Source: Actinomycetota bacterium | GTDB lineage: Bacteria; Actinomycetota; Actinomycetes; S36-B12; UBA5976 | DNA: 41,023 nt | NCBI GenBank assembly: GCA_027730605.1 | Contig: JAQCGN010000005.1 | Span: 1-41,023, forward strand | Direction: 5' to 3' | In this document: positions 23,978 through 32,678 of the stretch, one piece after another | Layout of the letters: each line of letters begins with the position of its first letter | Numbering within the stretch: the stretch's first letter is position 1 | Made by a program: the position numbers and the translations under genes | Notes under the pieces: model-generated | The model's input: only the letters and a program-made list of their open reading frames with translations | Database searches by the model: none | What the model was told of the DNA's origin: nothing

Positions 23978-26908
23978 TTACTCACCATAAAAAATCTTTT
24001 CCATAACTAGTCTTGCTCTTCTGGTAATTCTTCGATAATCCTCGATAAGTTTTGCATGTGATGTTTGATTCAAAGTAAATGCTATGGCAGATAATTCATT
24101 TACATCAGTTGGTATTTGATCATTTGCTTTAGCCCTCGATAACATTTGTGCGTTTCTAATCCAAGTGGCAAGACTCCAAGACTCACTCAATGCTTTGGCA
24201 TCACTTTCGTTAATAAGTTTTGCAGAAACACAAGCTCTTAAGGCAGGTAATGTGGCCGTGATTCTCAAAGACTGTTCTTTATGGCCATGTTGCATTTGCA
24301 ACAATTGCACAACCCACTCCACGTCACTTAATCCACCGCGGCCAAGTTTGGTGTTGAGATTTACATCTGCTCCCCTGGGTAATCTTTCTGATTCCATGCG
24401 AGCTTTAATTCTTCTTATCTCGCGTAGATTTTCATCACTTACTCCATTTTCTGGGTAACGAGTTTTATTTATTCCTTCCATAAATTTCTCTCCTACTTTT
24501 AAATCTCCTGCCACAGGTTGAGCGCGCAAAAGTGCTTGCGCTTCCCAGGGGGCAGACCATTTTTGGTAATAGGAAAGGTATGAATCAAGTGTTCTAACTA
24601 ATGGACCATTTTTTCCTTCAGGTCTTAAATCAGCATCTATTTCTAAGGCTGGATCTGTGGAGGGTTGCATTAATAGAGTGCGAACTCGATTAGCAATATC
24701 TAGAGCACATTTTTCTGCGTCTTGTTGCTCAGCATCTTTCTTAGGTTCATGTACAAACAAGACATCGGCATCACTGCCATATCCAAGTTCAAATCCACCA
24801 AATCTGCCCATAGCAATGATGCTCATATTGGTGGAAACTTCTTTTCCACGTTCACTTTCAATTTCAAGAATGGCAGCTTTTAAGGCAGTTTTTATAACAA
24901 TTGCATAGACATTACTTAATGCATTACCAACTTGTTCAGTTGTTAGCTTGCCACTTAAATCTGCTGTAGCAGTTCTTAAAAGTTCTCTTCGCCTAAACGA
25001 TCTAGCTGCAGAGACAATATTTTCCGCCGTTTCATGTCTTGCAATAACTGCATTCATTTCAATTTCATACTGTTCTTTTGTTCGTGGTGCTAATTCATCA
25101 AGGTTTCCTAACATTGACACTGCTTCGGGTGCACTCATTAACAAATCTGTGGCATATCTACTTGAAGAAAGTAGTTTTGCCATTAATTCAGCAGCTGCTG
25201 ATTCATCTCTTAATAACCTTAAAAACCAAGGGGTACTTCCTAATGCATCACTTAATCTTCTGAAAGAAAGTAAGGCCACATCTGGTTCTGGGCCATCTGC
25301 AAACCATGAGAGTAATACTGGAAGTAATGTTTTTTGAATCACAGCTCTTCGTGAAACACCTATGGTCAAAGATTCAATGTGTCGAAGAGCTGATTCAGGA
25401 TCCTTGTAACCAAGTGCATTTAGCCTCGAAGTTGCCTCAGATATTGTAAGTCGCGCACTGCCTGCATCAAGTCTTGCTACAGCATTAAGTAATGGTCGAT
25501 AGAACAATTTCTCATGAATTCTTCTTACTTCCAATTGATGCTTTCGCCATTGTTTCTCAAGATCGTTGCTTGACTCAGACATAAAACCAAGTGATCGACC
25601 TAACTTTCTTAGTTCACTTTCCTCATCAGGTAAAATGTGAGTTCTTGATAATTTTTGCAATTGAATTCGGTGCTCCAGTGTTCTTAAAAATGTGTAAGCA
25701 TTAGAAAAAGTTGCCGCATCTTCGCGTCCGATGTAGCCCCAGGTGGCTAATTGATCAAGAGCTTGCAAAGTATTTGAACTTCGCACCATCACATCGCTTC
25801 GACCATGAACTAGTTGCAGTAATTGAACTGCAAATTCAACATCCCGAAGTCCGCCTGGGGCAAGTTTTAATTCTCTATCCCCAACTCGGTTATCAATATT
25901 TTCTTCTACCTTTTTACGCATTTTTTGTATTTCATCAACAAAGTTTTCTTTATTTGCTGCTTGCCAGACAAATGGAGAAATTTGATCAAGATACTTATTA
26001 CCCAACTCAATATCACCTGCACTAAATCTGGCTTTAAGTAATGCTTGAAATTCCCAGGTGCTAGCCCATCTTTGGTAATAAGAGACATGTTGTTCAACAG
26101 TTCTAACTAATGCACCAGCTTTACCCTCAGGTCTAAGTGCGGCATCTACTTCCCAAATTTCTCCACCATCATCGGCAACCGAGATATATTGCATAACTTC
26201 AGATGCCACTTTTGTTGCCGCAGAAATAGCAGTCTGTTCATCAGTTCCAGGACTTGGTTCTGCTGTGAATATAACGTCAACATCGGAAACATAGTTAAGT
26301 TCTTGTCCACCAGCTTTTCCCATTGCAATGATGGCTAATTTAAATTTCTTTGGTATATCAATATTTTTGTTTAACGAGACCTCGAGAGCACTTTGTAAAA
26401 TTGCATCGGCAGCATCTGCCAATTCAGCTGCCACTTCCCGTAAGGGCCATTTGCTACAAATATCTCGAGCAGCCAATCCAAGTAATACTTTTCTGTATTC
26501 GCGTACTAAATTAGCACGACTTGATTTTGCGGCAGTTGTAAAAAGAGTAATTAGCTCTTCTTTTGTGTTTGCTTTCGAAAAACTAGTTTCGTGCAAAAAA
26601 ACGGATGCGTCTTCAGGAAAATTAACAAGATGCTCACCTAGCCCATTGGAGGAACCTAAAACGTGCAATAACCGAAGTCTTGATTCATCATTTTCCAGAG
26701 ATTTCAAAAATTCTAAATTTTTCTTCTCGCTTATTCGAACCAGCAGTAGTAAGGCATTATCAGGATCTGCAACTTTACTTAGATTTTCAATCAAAATATC
26801 TTGATCAATGTTTGAATTAAGCATCTTTATCAATTCAGATGCTCTTTTCGAATCAAAAAAACCAGAGCGAGAAAACATCCCGGTTTCAGTTACCGGTCTA
26901 TCTGTCAT
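23978..26908 (-). CDS. glnE: Bifunctional glutamine synthetase adenylyltransferase/deadenylase GlnE
   Basis: GlnE attaches or removes AMP at the regulatory tyrosine of GlnA in response to nitrogen status. The 976-residue protein has two nucleotidyltransferase domains, each followed by a helical domain. The N-terminal domain (removal activity) has MGKAGGQELNYVSDVDVIF near 200-217; the C-terminal domain (adenylylation) has MGRFGGFELGYGSDADVLF near 697-715. Each is followed by a DxDLRPEGK/DAALRPEGK-type motif. Length is normal for actinobacteria. It overlaps the amidotransferase gene before it (ATGA) and thus lies in the glnA2-amidotransferase-glnE transcript. Its likely target, GlnA Tyr402, is encoded 12 kb away rather than next door as in mycobacteria. 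Confidence 0.97.
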   Translation of the reverse strand: MTDRPVTETGMFSRSGFFDSKRASELIKMLNSNIDQDILIENLSKVADPDNALLLLVRISEKKNLEFLKSLENDESRLRLLHVLGSSNGLGEHLVNFPEDASVFLHETSFSKANTKEELITLFTTAAKSSRANLVREYRKVLLGLAARDICSKWPLREVAAELADAADAILQSALEVSLNKNIDIPKKFKLAIIAMGKAGGQELNYVSDVDVIFTAEPSPGTDEQTAISAATKVASEVMQYISVADDGGEIWEVDAALRPEGKAGALVRTVEQHVSYYQRWASTWEFQALLKARFSAGDIELGNKYLDQISPFVWQAANKENFVDEIQKMRKKVEENIDNRVGDRELKLAPGGLRDVEFAVQLLQLVHGRSDVMVRSSNTLQALDQLATWGYIGREDAATFSNAYTFLRTLEHRIQLQKLSRTHILPDEESELRKLGRSLGFMSESSNDLEKQWRKHQLEVRRIHEKLFYRPLLNAVARLDAGSARLTISEATSRLNALGYKDPESALRHIESLTIGVSRRAVIQKTLLPVLLSWFADGPEPDVALLSFRRLSDALGSTPWFLRLLRDESAAAELMAKLLSSSRYATDLLMSAPEAVSMLGNLDELAPRTKEQYEIEMNAVIARHETAENIVSAARSFRRRELLRTATADLSGKLTTEQVGNALSNVYAIVIKTALKAAILEIESERGKEVSTNMSIIAMGRFGGFELGYGSDADVLFVHEPKKDAEQQDAEKCALDIANRVRTLLMQPSTDPALEIDADLRPEGKNGPLVRTLDSYLSYYQKWSAPWEAQALLRAQPVAGDLKVGEKFMEGINKTRYPENGVSDENLREIRRIKARMESERLPRGADVNLNTKLGRGGLSDVEWVVQLLQMQHGHKEQSLRITATLPALRACVSAKLINESDAKALSESWSLATWIRNAQMLSRAKANDQIPTDVNELSAIAFTLNQTSHAKLIEDYRRITRRARLVMEKIFYGE

Positions 26909-27651
26909 TTATCTTTCAAACCTGCGAAATCAACTACAGTTTCAGCAAAAGCTAAACCTAAAGCCCTCCAAGTATTTTTCATTCCTTCACCATATTCACC
27001 AAACTGTTTCTTAACTGAATCATCAGAAATACCTAAAGTTTTTCGCACCTCATCCTCACTAACAAGCCAATCACTCATTATGTTCCAGTCAGTTTCAGGA
27101 TGAAATTGCAATCCCCAAGCACTTTTTCCCAACACAAAAGCTTGCACCTGACAATCATCACTTGTAACAAGTAATTTTGCGTCATGAGGTAGCTCTAAAA
27201 TTGCGTCTTGGTGATATTGCGGAACAGGAATTGCTACGGGTGAGTCCACTACTGAGGATAAAACACAATCATCTTTTGCTTCAGGTAGAAATTCAACAAA
27301 ACCAACACCAATTTCTGGTTTATTAGTTCTGCCAACTTTGCCCCCATTGGCATCAGCTAAAAGTTGTCCACCTAAACAAACTCCCAATGTGGGAGTTTGA
27401 GTTTTGATGACATTTCTTAAAAGCTCTTTTACTTGCTTAAGCCAAGGCCACTTATCTTCATCATGAACTCCGCGAGAACCACCCAGCACAATTACTCCAG
27501 CAAAATTATCCGGACTAGTAGGAACAACATCTCCTTTGAAAGGATAAATAACTTCTATTGCCACACCACGTTCAAATAACCACTCTTCGAGATAACCAAT
27601 TGGGGCATCTTGTTCGTTTTGCACTACTAAAACCACCGGTGGTTTACCCAT
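26905..27651 (-). CDS. Class I glutamine amidotransferase (GMP-synthase-like domain), stand-alone
   Basis: The 248-residue protein is a class I amidotransferase domain with nucleophile elbow GVCLGGQLLAD (Cys92) and the His184/Glu186 pair in LQFHPETDW, so a complete catalytic triad is visible. It would release ammonia from glutamine or hydrolyse a gamma-glutamyl compound (as PuuD-type relatives do). No synthetase domain is fused. It sits between glnA2 and glnE, 83 bases after glnA2 and overlapping glnE by ATGA. Context hints at glutamine or gamma-glutamyl metabolism; this is inference. Confidence 0.87.
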   Translation of the reverse strand: MGKPPVVLVVQNEQDAPIGYLEEWLFERGVAIEVIYPFKGDVVPTSPDNFAGVIVLGGSRGVHDEDKWPWLKQVKELLRNVIKTQTPTLGVCLGGQLLADANGGKVGRTNKPEIGVGFVEFLPEAKDDCVLSSVVDSPVAIPVPQYHQDAILELPHDAKLLVTSDDCQVQAFVLGKSAWGLQFHPETDWNIMSDWLVSEDEVRKTLGISDDSVKKQFGEYGEGMKNTWRALGLAFAETVVDFAGLKDK

Positions 27652-27734
27652 GAACCAAGCCTACTTCCATAACAACCCACAAAGTCACTTATGCCTTATC
27701 TTGCTTTTTTATTTCAAATAATCGTGCAATATTG

Positions 27735-29084
27735 CTATAAGACTGGTAAGTATCTATCAAGTTCCCATTGAGTTACTTGGCGACGATATTCTTCCCACTC
27801 ACTTCGCTTGTTTCTTAAGAAGTAATCAAATACGTGTTCACCTAAAGTTTCTGCCACAAGTTCACTTTTTTCCATCACTTTGATTGCTTCATCTAATGAG
27901 GTTGGAAGTGGAGTGATTCCTAATGCTCTTCTTTCAGCATCAGTTAATGACCACACATCATCTTCGGCACCTTGTGGTAACTCGTAATTTTCTTCAATTC
28001 CTTTTAGTCCTGCAGCTAAAAGAACTGAGTAAGCAAGATAAGGATTAGCTGCAGAATCAAGAGCTCGATATTCAATACGAGTTGATTGACCTTTTGATGG
28101 TTTATACATTGGAACTCTTACTAATGCTGATCTGTTGTTATGGCCCCAACAAACATACGCTGGTGCTTCTCCTCCACCAGTTAAGCGTTTATACGAATTC
28201 ACATATTGATTTGTAACCGCAGTAAATTCTGGTGCATGTTTCAAAATACCGGCGATAAAGCTTCTACCGACTTTACTTAATTGGTATTCAGCACCTGGTT
28301 CATGAAAAGCGTTTTTGTCTCCTTCAAAAAGAGATAAATGTGTGTGCATACCTGAACCTGGTTGATCTCTAAATGGTTTAGGCATAAATGAAGCTCTCAC
28401 ACCTTCACTTAATGCAACTTCTTTTACAACTAAACGAAAGGTCATGATGTTATCTGCTGTACTTAAAGCATCTGCGTAACGCAAATCAATTTCTTGTTGA
28501 CCTGGGCCTCCTTCATGATGTGAAAATTCAACAGAAATTCCCATTGACTCAAGCATGGTGATGGCATTTCTTCTAAAGTCATAACCTGGTCCTGATGCTG
28601 ATTGATCAAAATAACCAACATGATCAACTGGTTTAGGTGAAGCAACATTTACCGCATTTTTGTCATCTTCAAATAAGTAGAACTCAATTTCAGGATGAGT
28701 ATAAAAAGTAAAACCCATATCTGCTGCTTTGGCCATTGTTCTTTTCAAAACCCAACGAGGATCAGCATAAGAAGGTGAACCATCAGGCATTTGAATGTCA
28801 CAAAACATTCTTGCCACACCTGGTCCTTCACTTCGCCAAGGAAGTAATTGAAATGTTGCAGGATCAGGTTTAGCTAACATGTCTGATTCATAAACTCTGG
28901 CAAAACCTTCGATGGCAGAACCATCAAAACCAATTCCTTCAGAAAATGCTGCTTCTAATTCAGCAGGAGCTACTGCTACTGATTTCAAGGAACCGATCAC
29001 ATCGGTAAACCACAAACGTACGAAACGAATATCGCGTTCTTCAATTGTTCTTAATACAAAATCTGCTTGTTTATCCATGAACAT
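27735..29084 (-). CDS. glnA2: Glutamine synthetase GlnA2-type (non-adenylylated paralogue)
   Basis: The 449-residue protein is a type I glutamine synthetase. It has DFVLRTIEERDIRFVRLWF at the N-terminus (nearly the mycobacterial GlnA2 start), GIGFDGSAIEGFARV, the metal motif HPEIEFYLFE, PGSGMHTHLSLF and the glutamate-binding NQYVNSYKRLTGGGEAP. In place of the adenylylation tyrosine loop it has GAEDDVWSL, so GlnE should not modify it. In some actinobacteria GlnA2-type enzymes glutamylate polyamines; activity here is unknown. Start choice: the ATG at 29084 lies seven bases after GGGG; ATGs at 29087 and 29078 are also possible. A GlnR-like box lies 17 bases upstream. Confidence 0.95.
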   Translation of the reverse strand: MFMDKQADFVLRTIEERDIRFVRLWFTDVIGSLKSVAVAPAELEAAFSEGIGFDGSAIEGFARVYESDMLAKPDPATFQLLPWRSEGPGVARMFCDIQMPDGSPSYADPRWVLKRTMAKAADMGFTFYTHPEIEFYLFEDDKNAVNVASPKPVDHVGYFDQSASGPGYDFRRNAITMLESMGISVEFSHHEGGPGQQEIDLRYADALSTADNIMTFRLVVKEVALSEGVRASFMPKPFRDQPGSGMHTHLSLFEGDKNAFHEPGAEYQLSKVGRSFIAGILKHAPEFTAVTNQYVNSYKRLTGGGEAPAYVCWGHNNRSALVRVPMYKPSKGQSTRIEYRALDSAANPYLAYSVLLAAGLKGIEENYELPQGAEDDVWSLTDAERRALGITPLPTSLDEAIKVMEKSELVAETLGEHVFDYFLRNKRSEWEEYRRQVTQWELDRYLPVL

Positions 29085-29101
29085 CATTGTGCCCCATGAA
29101 T

Positions 29102-29117
29102 GTTTCGGCTTTGTTAC
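29102..29117 (-). promoter_or_regulatory. GlnR-like box between glnA2 and nadE
   Basis: Read on the minus strand, the site is GTAAC, six bases (AAAGCC), GAAAC: an exact gTnAC-n6-GnAAC match. Its core and flanks resemble the glnA operator (14 of 17 aligned bases equal). It is close to the glnA2 start on one side and centred about 50 bases before the nadE start on the other, so it could act on both. No second a-b pair is visible at 11-base steps. Confidence 0.62.
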
Positions 29118-29146
29118 ATAAATTTCAGGCAAGATTTAGCCTGGAA

Positions 29147-29159
29147 TACACTTATATAT
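29147..29159 (+). promoter_or_regulatory. Probable -10 box of leaderless nadE transcript
   Basis: TACACT (29147-29152) matches the actinobacterial TANNNT -10 pattern and lies seven bases before the nadE ATG. No Shine-Dalgarno sequence precedes that ATG. Together these suggest transcription starts at or very near the start codon. Confidence 0.45.
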
Positions 29160-30806
29160 ATGGCACTCACAGTGGCTTTGGCCCAAGTAAACCCTCGGGT
29201 GGGTGATTTAAGTGGCAATGCGGCAATCGTTAGAAATTTCTCCAAGAAAGCATCTGAACTTGGAGCATCTCTAGTTGCTTTTCCAGAAATGGTTTTAACT
29301 GGTTATCCCATAGAAGATCTTTCCTTAAGAAAATCCTTTCAAGATGCTTCCAAGAAAGCATTGAACCAATTAGCAAAAGATTTAGTACTTGATGGGTTAC
29401 AAGATTTAACAGTTGTTGTGGGTTATTTAGATTCAACTGGAGAAAAAGCATCTTTGGGAGTTCCTGCTGGTGGACCACAAAATGCTGCTGCAGTAATTAG
29501 AAATGGTGAAGTAATTGCCAAATACATCAAACATCATTTACCAAACTATGGAGTTTTTGATGAATACAGATACTTTGTCCCAGGAACTGATAACTGCTCA
29601 TTTGAAGTAGAGGGTGTAAAAGTTTCTTTAGCAATTTGTGAAGATATTTGGCAAGACGGTGGACCTGTTTCACAAATTGCTCAACTCAACTCAGATTTAC
29701 TTATAGTTATTAACGGTTCACCATATGAATATGGCAAAGATGATTCTCGTTTACAACTTGTACAAAAAAGAGCTAAAGAAGTAAATGCTCCTCTGGCCTA
29801 TGTAAACATGGTTGGTGGACAAGATGAACTTGTTTTTGATGGTGACTCAATTGTGGTCAACACAGATGGATCAATTGCCAATAGAGCAAATCAATTTGTG
29901 GAAGAAATAATTCTTTTTGAAGTAGAACCAAAGAAACCAATAAGTCAATCAATGGTCAGAAAAAGAAGTAACGATCTGGAAGAGGTTTACCAAGCTTTAG
30001 TTGTGGGCCTAAGAGATTATGTCTTGAAAAATAATATGCAATCAGTTGTACTTGGACTTAGTGGTGGAATCGATTCGGCATTAGTTGCAGCAATCGCTGT
30101 TGATGCACTGGGTGCAAATAATGTTTATGGAGTTTCAATGCCTAGTCCATATTCATCAGAGCATTCCGTAAGTGATGCCAAAGATTTGGCAACTAGAACT
30201 GGTTTGAATTATCGAAGTGTGCCAATCAAACCAATGTTTGATGCTTACCAAGACTCCCTTTCTTTATCTGGTTTAGCAGAAGAGAACTTGCAAGCAAGAC
30301 TTCGTGGAATGACTTTGATGGCAATTTCAAACCAAGAAGGTCACCTAGTTCTTGCCACGGGTAACAAAAGTGAATTAGCTGTTGGCTACTCAACCATTTA
30401 TGGTGATGCTGTTGGTGGTTTTGCTCCTATTAAAGATGTACCAAAAACCTTAGTTTGGCAATTATCTAAATGGAGAAATAAGCAAGCAGGAAATCCTCCA
30501 ATTCCAGAATCAAGTATCACTAAAGAGCCAAGTGCAGAATTACGCCCTGGACAACTTGATACTGATTCTCTTCCAGATTATGAAAAACTTGATCCCATGA
30601 TTAATGCCTATGTTGAGCAAGATCAAGGTGCTTTTGAAATGGCAACCAAGGGAATAGATAAGTCCTTGATTGAAAAAGTGTTGAAACTTATTGATCAAGC
30701 AGAATACAAAAGACGTCAGTACCCACCTGGAACAAAAATTTCAACCAAAGCTTTTGGTCGAGACAGAAGGCAACCAATTACTAATAGTTGGCGAGAAAGT
30801 CTCTAA
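29160..30806 (+). CDS. nadE: Glutamine-dependent NAD+ synthetase
   Basis: The 548-residue enzyme amidates nicotinic acid adenine dinucleotide with ammonia from glutamine. The N-terminal nitrilase-like glutaminase domain (about 1-265) shows Glu43 (FPEMVLTGYP), the lysine region KHHLPNYGVFDEYRYF (from Lys124) and Cys160 (LAICEDIW). The synthetase domain has the PP-loop SGGIDSALVA (301-310) and ends with RRQYPPGTKIS and DRRQPITN patterns. The ATG at 29160 fits the domain start (MALTVALAQVNP); an in-frame upstream codon would add a non-conserved stretch. It is divergent from glnA2 by 75 bases, which makes a glutamine-related regulatory link plausible. Confidence 0.96.
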   Translation: MALTVALAQVNPRVGDLSGNAAIVRNFSKKASELGASLVAFPEMVLTGYPIEDLSLRKSFQDASKKALNQLAKDLVLDGLQDLTVVVGYLDSTGEKASLGVPAGGPQNAAAVIRNGEVIAKYIKHHLPNYGVFDEYRYFVPGTDNCSFEVEGVKVSLAICEDIWQDGGPVSQIAQLNSDLLIVINGSPYEYGKDDSRLQLVQKRAKEVNAPLAYVNMVGGQDELVFDGDSIVVNTDGSIANRANQFVEEIILFEVEPKKPISQSMVRKRSNDLEEVYQALVVGLRDYVLKNNMQSVVLGLSGGIDSALVAAIAVDALGANNVYGVSMPSPYSSEHSVSDAKDLATRTGLNYRSVPIKPMFDAYQDSLSLSGLAEENLQARLRGMTLMAISNQEGHLVLATGNKSELAVGYSTIYGDAVGGFAPIKDVPKTLVWQLSKWRNKQAGNPPIPESSITKEPSAELRPGQLDTDSLPDYEKLDPMINAYVEQDQGAFEMATKGIDKSLIEKVLKLIDQAEYKRRQYPPGTKISTKAFGRDRRQPITNSWRESL

Positions 30807-30909
30807 GAAATAACCCTTAAGTAGAAGTGGGTCCTAAAATCTGCCACAATTAAGTTATTACCTAGATAAATCCGGGGACCAAGAAATTGGCTTCGAGAGG
30901 AAAATGGTT

Positions 30910-31704
30910 ATGGTTCGTATTTCTGTTAATGACCTATCTTCTTTTAAACAATCCAAAAAACGTTTCACAGTACTTACAAGTTATGACTCATTAACAGCTT
31001 CTCTATTTGATGAATCTGGAATACCGGTTTTATTGGTTGGAGATTCTGCAGCTAATCTAGTTTTGGGTTACGACTCAACTGTGCCAATTACAGTTGAAGA
31101 AATGTTACCCATTGTTAAAGCAGTTGCCAGATCTACATCAAAAGCAATGGTTGTAGCAGATATGCCATTTGGTTCTTATCAATCATCACCAACAGCAGCA
31201 CTTGAATCAGCAACAAGTTTTTTAAAAGCTGGAGCTCACGCAGTAAAACTTGAAGGTGGCCAAAGAGTTTCCTCAACTGTTTCTCATCTTGTTGAATCTG
31301 GAATTCCTGTCATGGGACATATTGGTTTAACGCCTCAATCGGTAAACGTTTTCGGTGGTTACAAAGTTCAAGGTCGCGGTGAACAAGCAGAAGCCTTACT
31401 ACAAGATGCCAAAGCATTAGAAAATGCTGGTGCTTTTTCAATTGTTTTAGAAGCAATTCCAAGAGATCTTGCTAAACAAATAACCGAATCTGTTTCAATT
31501 CCCACAATTGGAATTGGTGCAGGACCTGATACTGATGCTCAAGTGATGGTGTGGCAAGACCTAGTAGGACTTACTCCTGGAGTAAAACCTAAATTTGTGA
31601 AGAATTACTTAAACATTCGTCAAGATATCGAAAAAGCAATCAAAGATTTCAGCAAAGATGTTGAGTCAGGAAAATACCCTGACTCAGATCATTCCTACGA
31701 CTAA
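30910..31704 (+). CDS. panB: 3-methyl-2-oxobutanoate hydroxymethyltransferase
   Basis: PanB transfers a hydroxymethyl group from methylene-THF to 2-oxoisovalerate in pantothenate synthesis. The 264-residue protein has LTSYDSLTASLFDESG, the metal-binding VLLVGDSAANLVLGYDST, the signature HIGLTPQSVNVFGGYKVQGR and the catalytic-Glu segment VLEAIPRDLA, then IGIGAGPDTDAQVMVWQDL. Start choice: GAGAGG (30895-30900) is nine bases before this ATG and only three before the in-frame ATG at 30904. It follows nadE by about 100 bases, as part of the glnA2-nadE-panB neighbourhood. It ends directly against the opposed dehydrogenase gene with no gap. Confidence 0.96.
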   Translation: MVRISVNDLSSFKQSKKRFTVLTSYDSLTASLFDESGIPVLLVGDSAANLVLGYDSTVPITVEEMLPIVKAVARSTSKAMVVADMPFGSYQSSPTAALESATSFLKAGAHAVKLEGGQRVSSTVSHLVESGIPVMGHIGLTPQSVNVFGGYKVQGRGEQAEALLQDAKALENAGAFSIVLEAIPRDLAKQITESVSIPTIGIGAGPDTDAQVMVWQDLVGLTPGVKPKFVKNYLNIRQDIEKAIKDFSKDVESGKYPDSDHSYD

Positions 31705-32664
31705 TTACTTTAAAGTAGCAAAAACAGAATCAAAGAATTCAGAGAATTTAACTGATTCCTCTAATGGCAGTAACCATGCCTCTTGTCCCCTAATTTTTTT
31801 AGCAAAAGAATCAGCCATTAATTGATAGGGATCACAAGCTGCAAATTCTTCAACTTTCTTGCCGTCTTTAGTTTCAATAATTAAAGTGCTTGGGCTGTTA
31901 TGGGAAACAAATGCATCGTTTCCACCAGTAGAGATTTTTCCTTGCGTACCAATTATTTCTAAAGTAATTTTATCTGGAATATTCATCGAAGTTAGAGTGT
32001 TAGCTTTAACTTCTCCTATTGTGTAGGTAGTTCTTAAGGTTTCATCACTTCCACCTGGATGCCAAGTAACTTTTGTTGCAATATCTTTTACCGGAGCAAA
32101 ATCAGTTATCCATAACGGTGCCACAGCAGAATAAGGACCAAGGTCATAAAGACTTCCACCACCAAGTGCTGGAATTGTTCTAATGTTTCCTACATCAAGT
32201 CCGTCGTAGGTAAAACTGGCATTAATTTCAATTAATTTGCCGATGATTCCAGAATCAACTAATTGTTTGATTCTCACGGTTCGTGGATGCCATCTGTTCC
32301 AACTTGCTTCCATTAGAAGTTTTCCTGTTGATTGTGAAACTTTGATTGCTTCTTTTAACTCTTGAGCATTCATGGCAATCGGTTTTTCACACAAAACGTG
32401 TTTGCCTGCTTGCATAGCTTTAATCGACCAAGGAATATGAAGTGAGTTTGGGAGTGAGATATAAACGGCCTCAACCTTTGGATCATCAATTAATTCTTGG
32501 TAATCGGTATAAAACTTTCCACTTGGAGAAAGAGCTTTAGCCCGATCAGCGTCTTTCCCTGCCACTGCATAAATTTCACCAACAGTTGAATTCATCAATG
32601 CTGGATAAAGAGCTTTGCTTGCAATTGAACCTGCTCCAATAAAACCGAATCTAACTTTTTCCAT
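31705..32664 (-). CDS. Gfo/Idh/MocA-family dehydrogenase (probable aldose 1-dehydrogenase)
   Basis: The 319-residue protein has an N-terminal Rossmann loop (GFIGAGSIA, 7-15), the Glu93-Lys94-Pro95 motif in CEKPIAMN and the family segment LMEASWNRWHPRTVRIKQL, then a C-terminal alpha/beta domain including GGGSLYDLGPYSAVAPLW. This pattern resembles NAD(P)-dependent aldose dehydrogenases (D-xylose dehydrogenase and dihydrodiol dehydrogenase group). In the cluster it could perform the first oxidation, sugar to aldonolactone. An AAAGGA site lies upstream of the ATG. It is the last gene of the minus-strand sugar operon and abuts panB. Confidence 0.85.
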   Translation of the reverse strand: MEKVRFGFIGAGSIASKALYPALMNSTVGEIYAVAGKDADRAKALSPSGKFYTDYQELIDDPKVEAVYISLPNSLHIPWSIKAMQAGKHVLCEKPIAMNAQELKEAIKVSQSTGKLLMEASWNRWHPRTVRIKQLVDSGIIGKLIEINASFTYDGLDVGNIRTIPALGGGSLYDLGPYSAVAPLWITDFAPVKDIATKVTWHPGGSDETLRTTYTIGEVKANTLTSMNIPDKITLEIIGTQGKISTGGNDAFVSHNSPSTLIIETKDGKKVEEFAACDPYQLMADSFAKKIRGQEAWLLPLEESVKFSEFFDSVFATLK

Positions 32665-32678
32665 TTATATTTTCCTTT

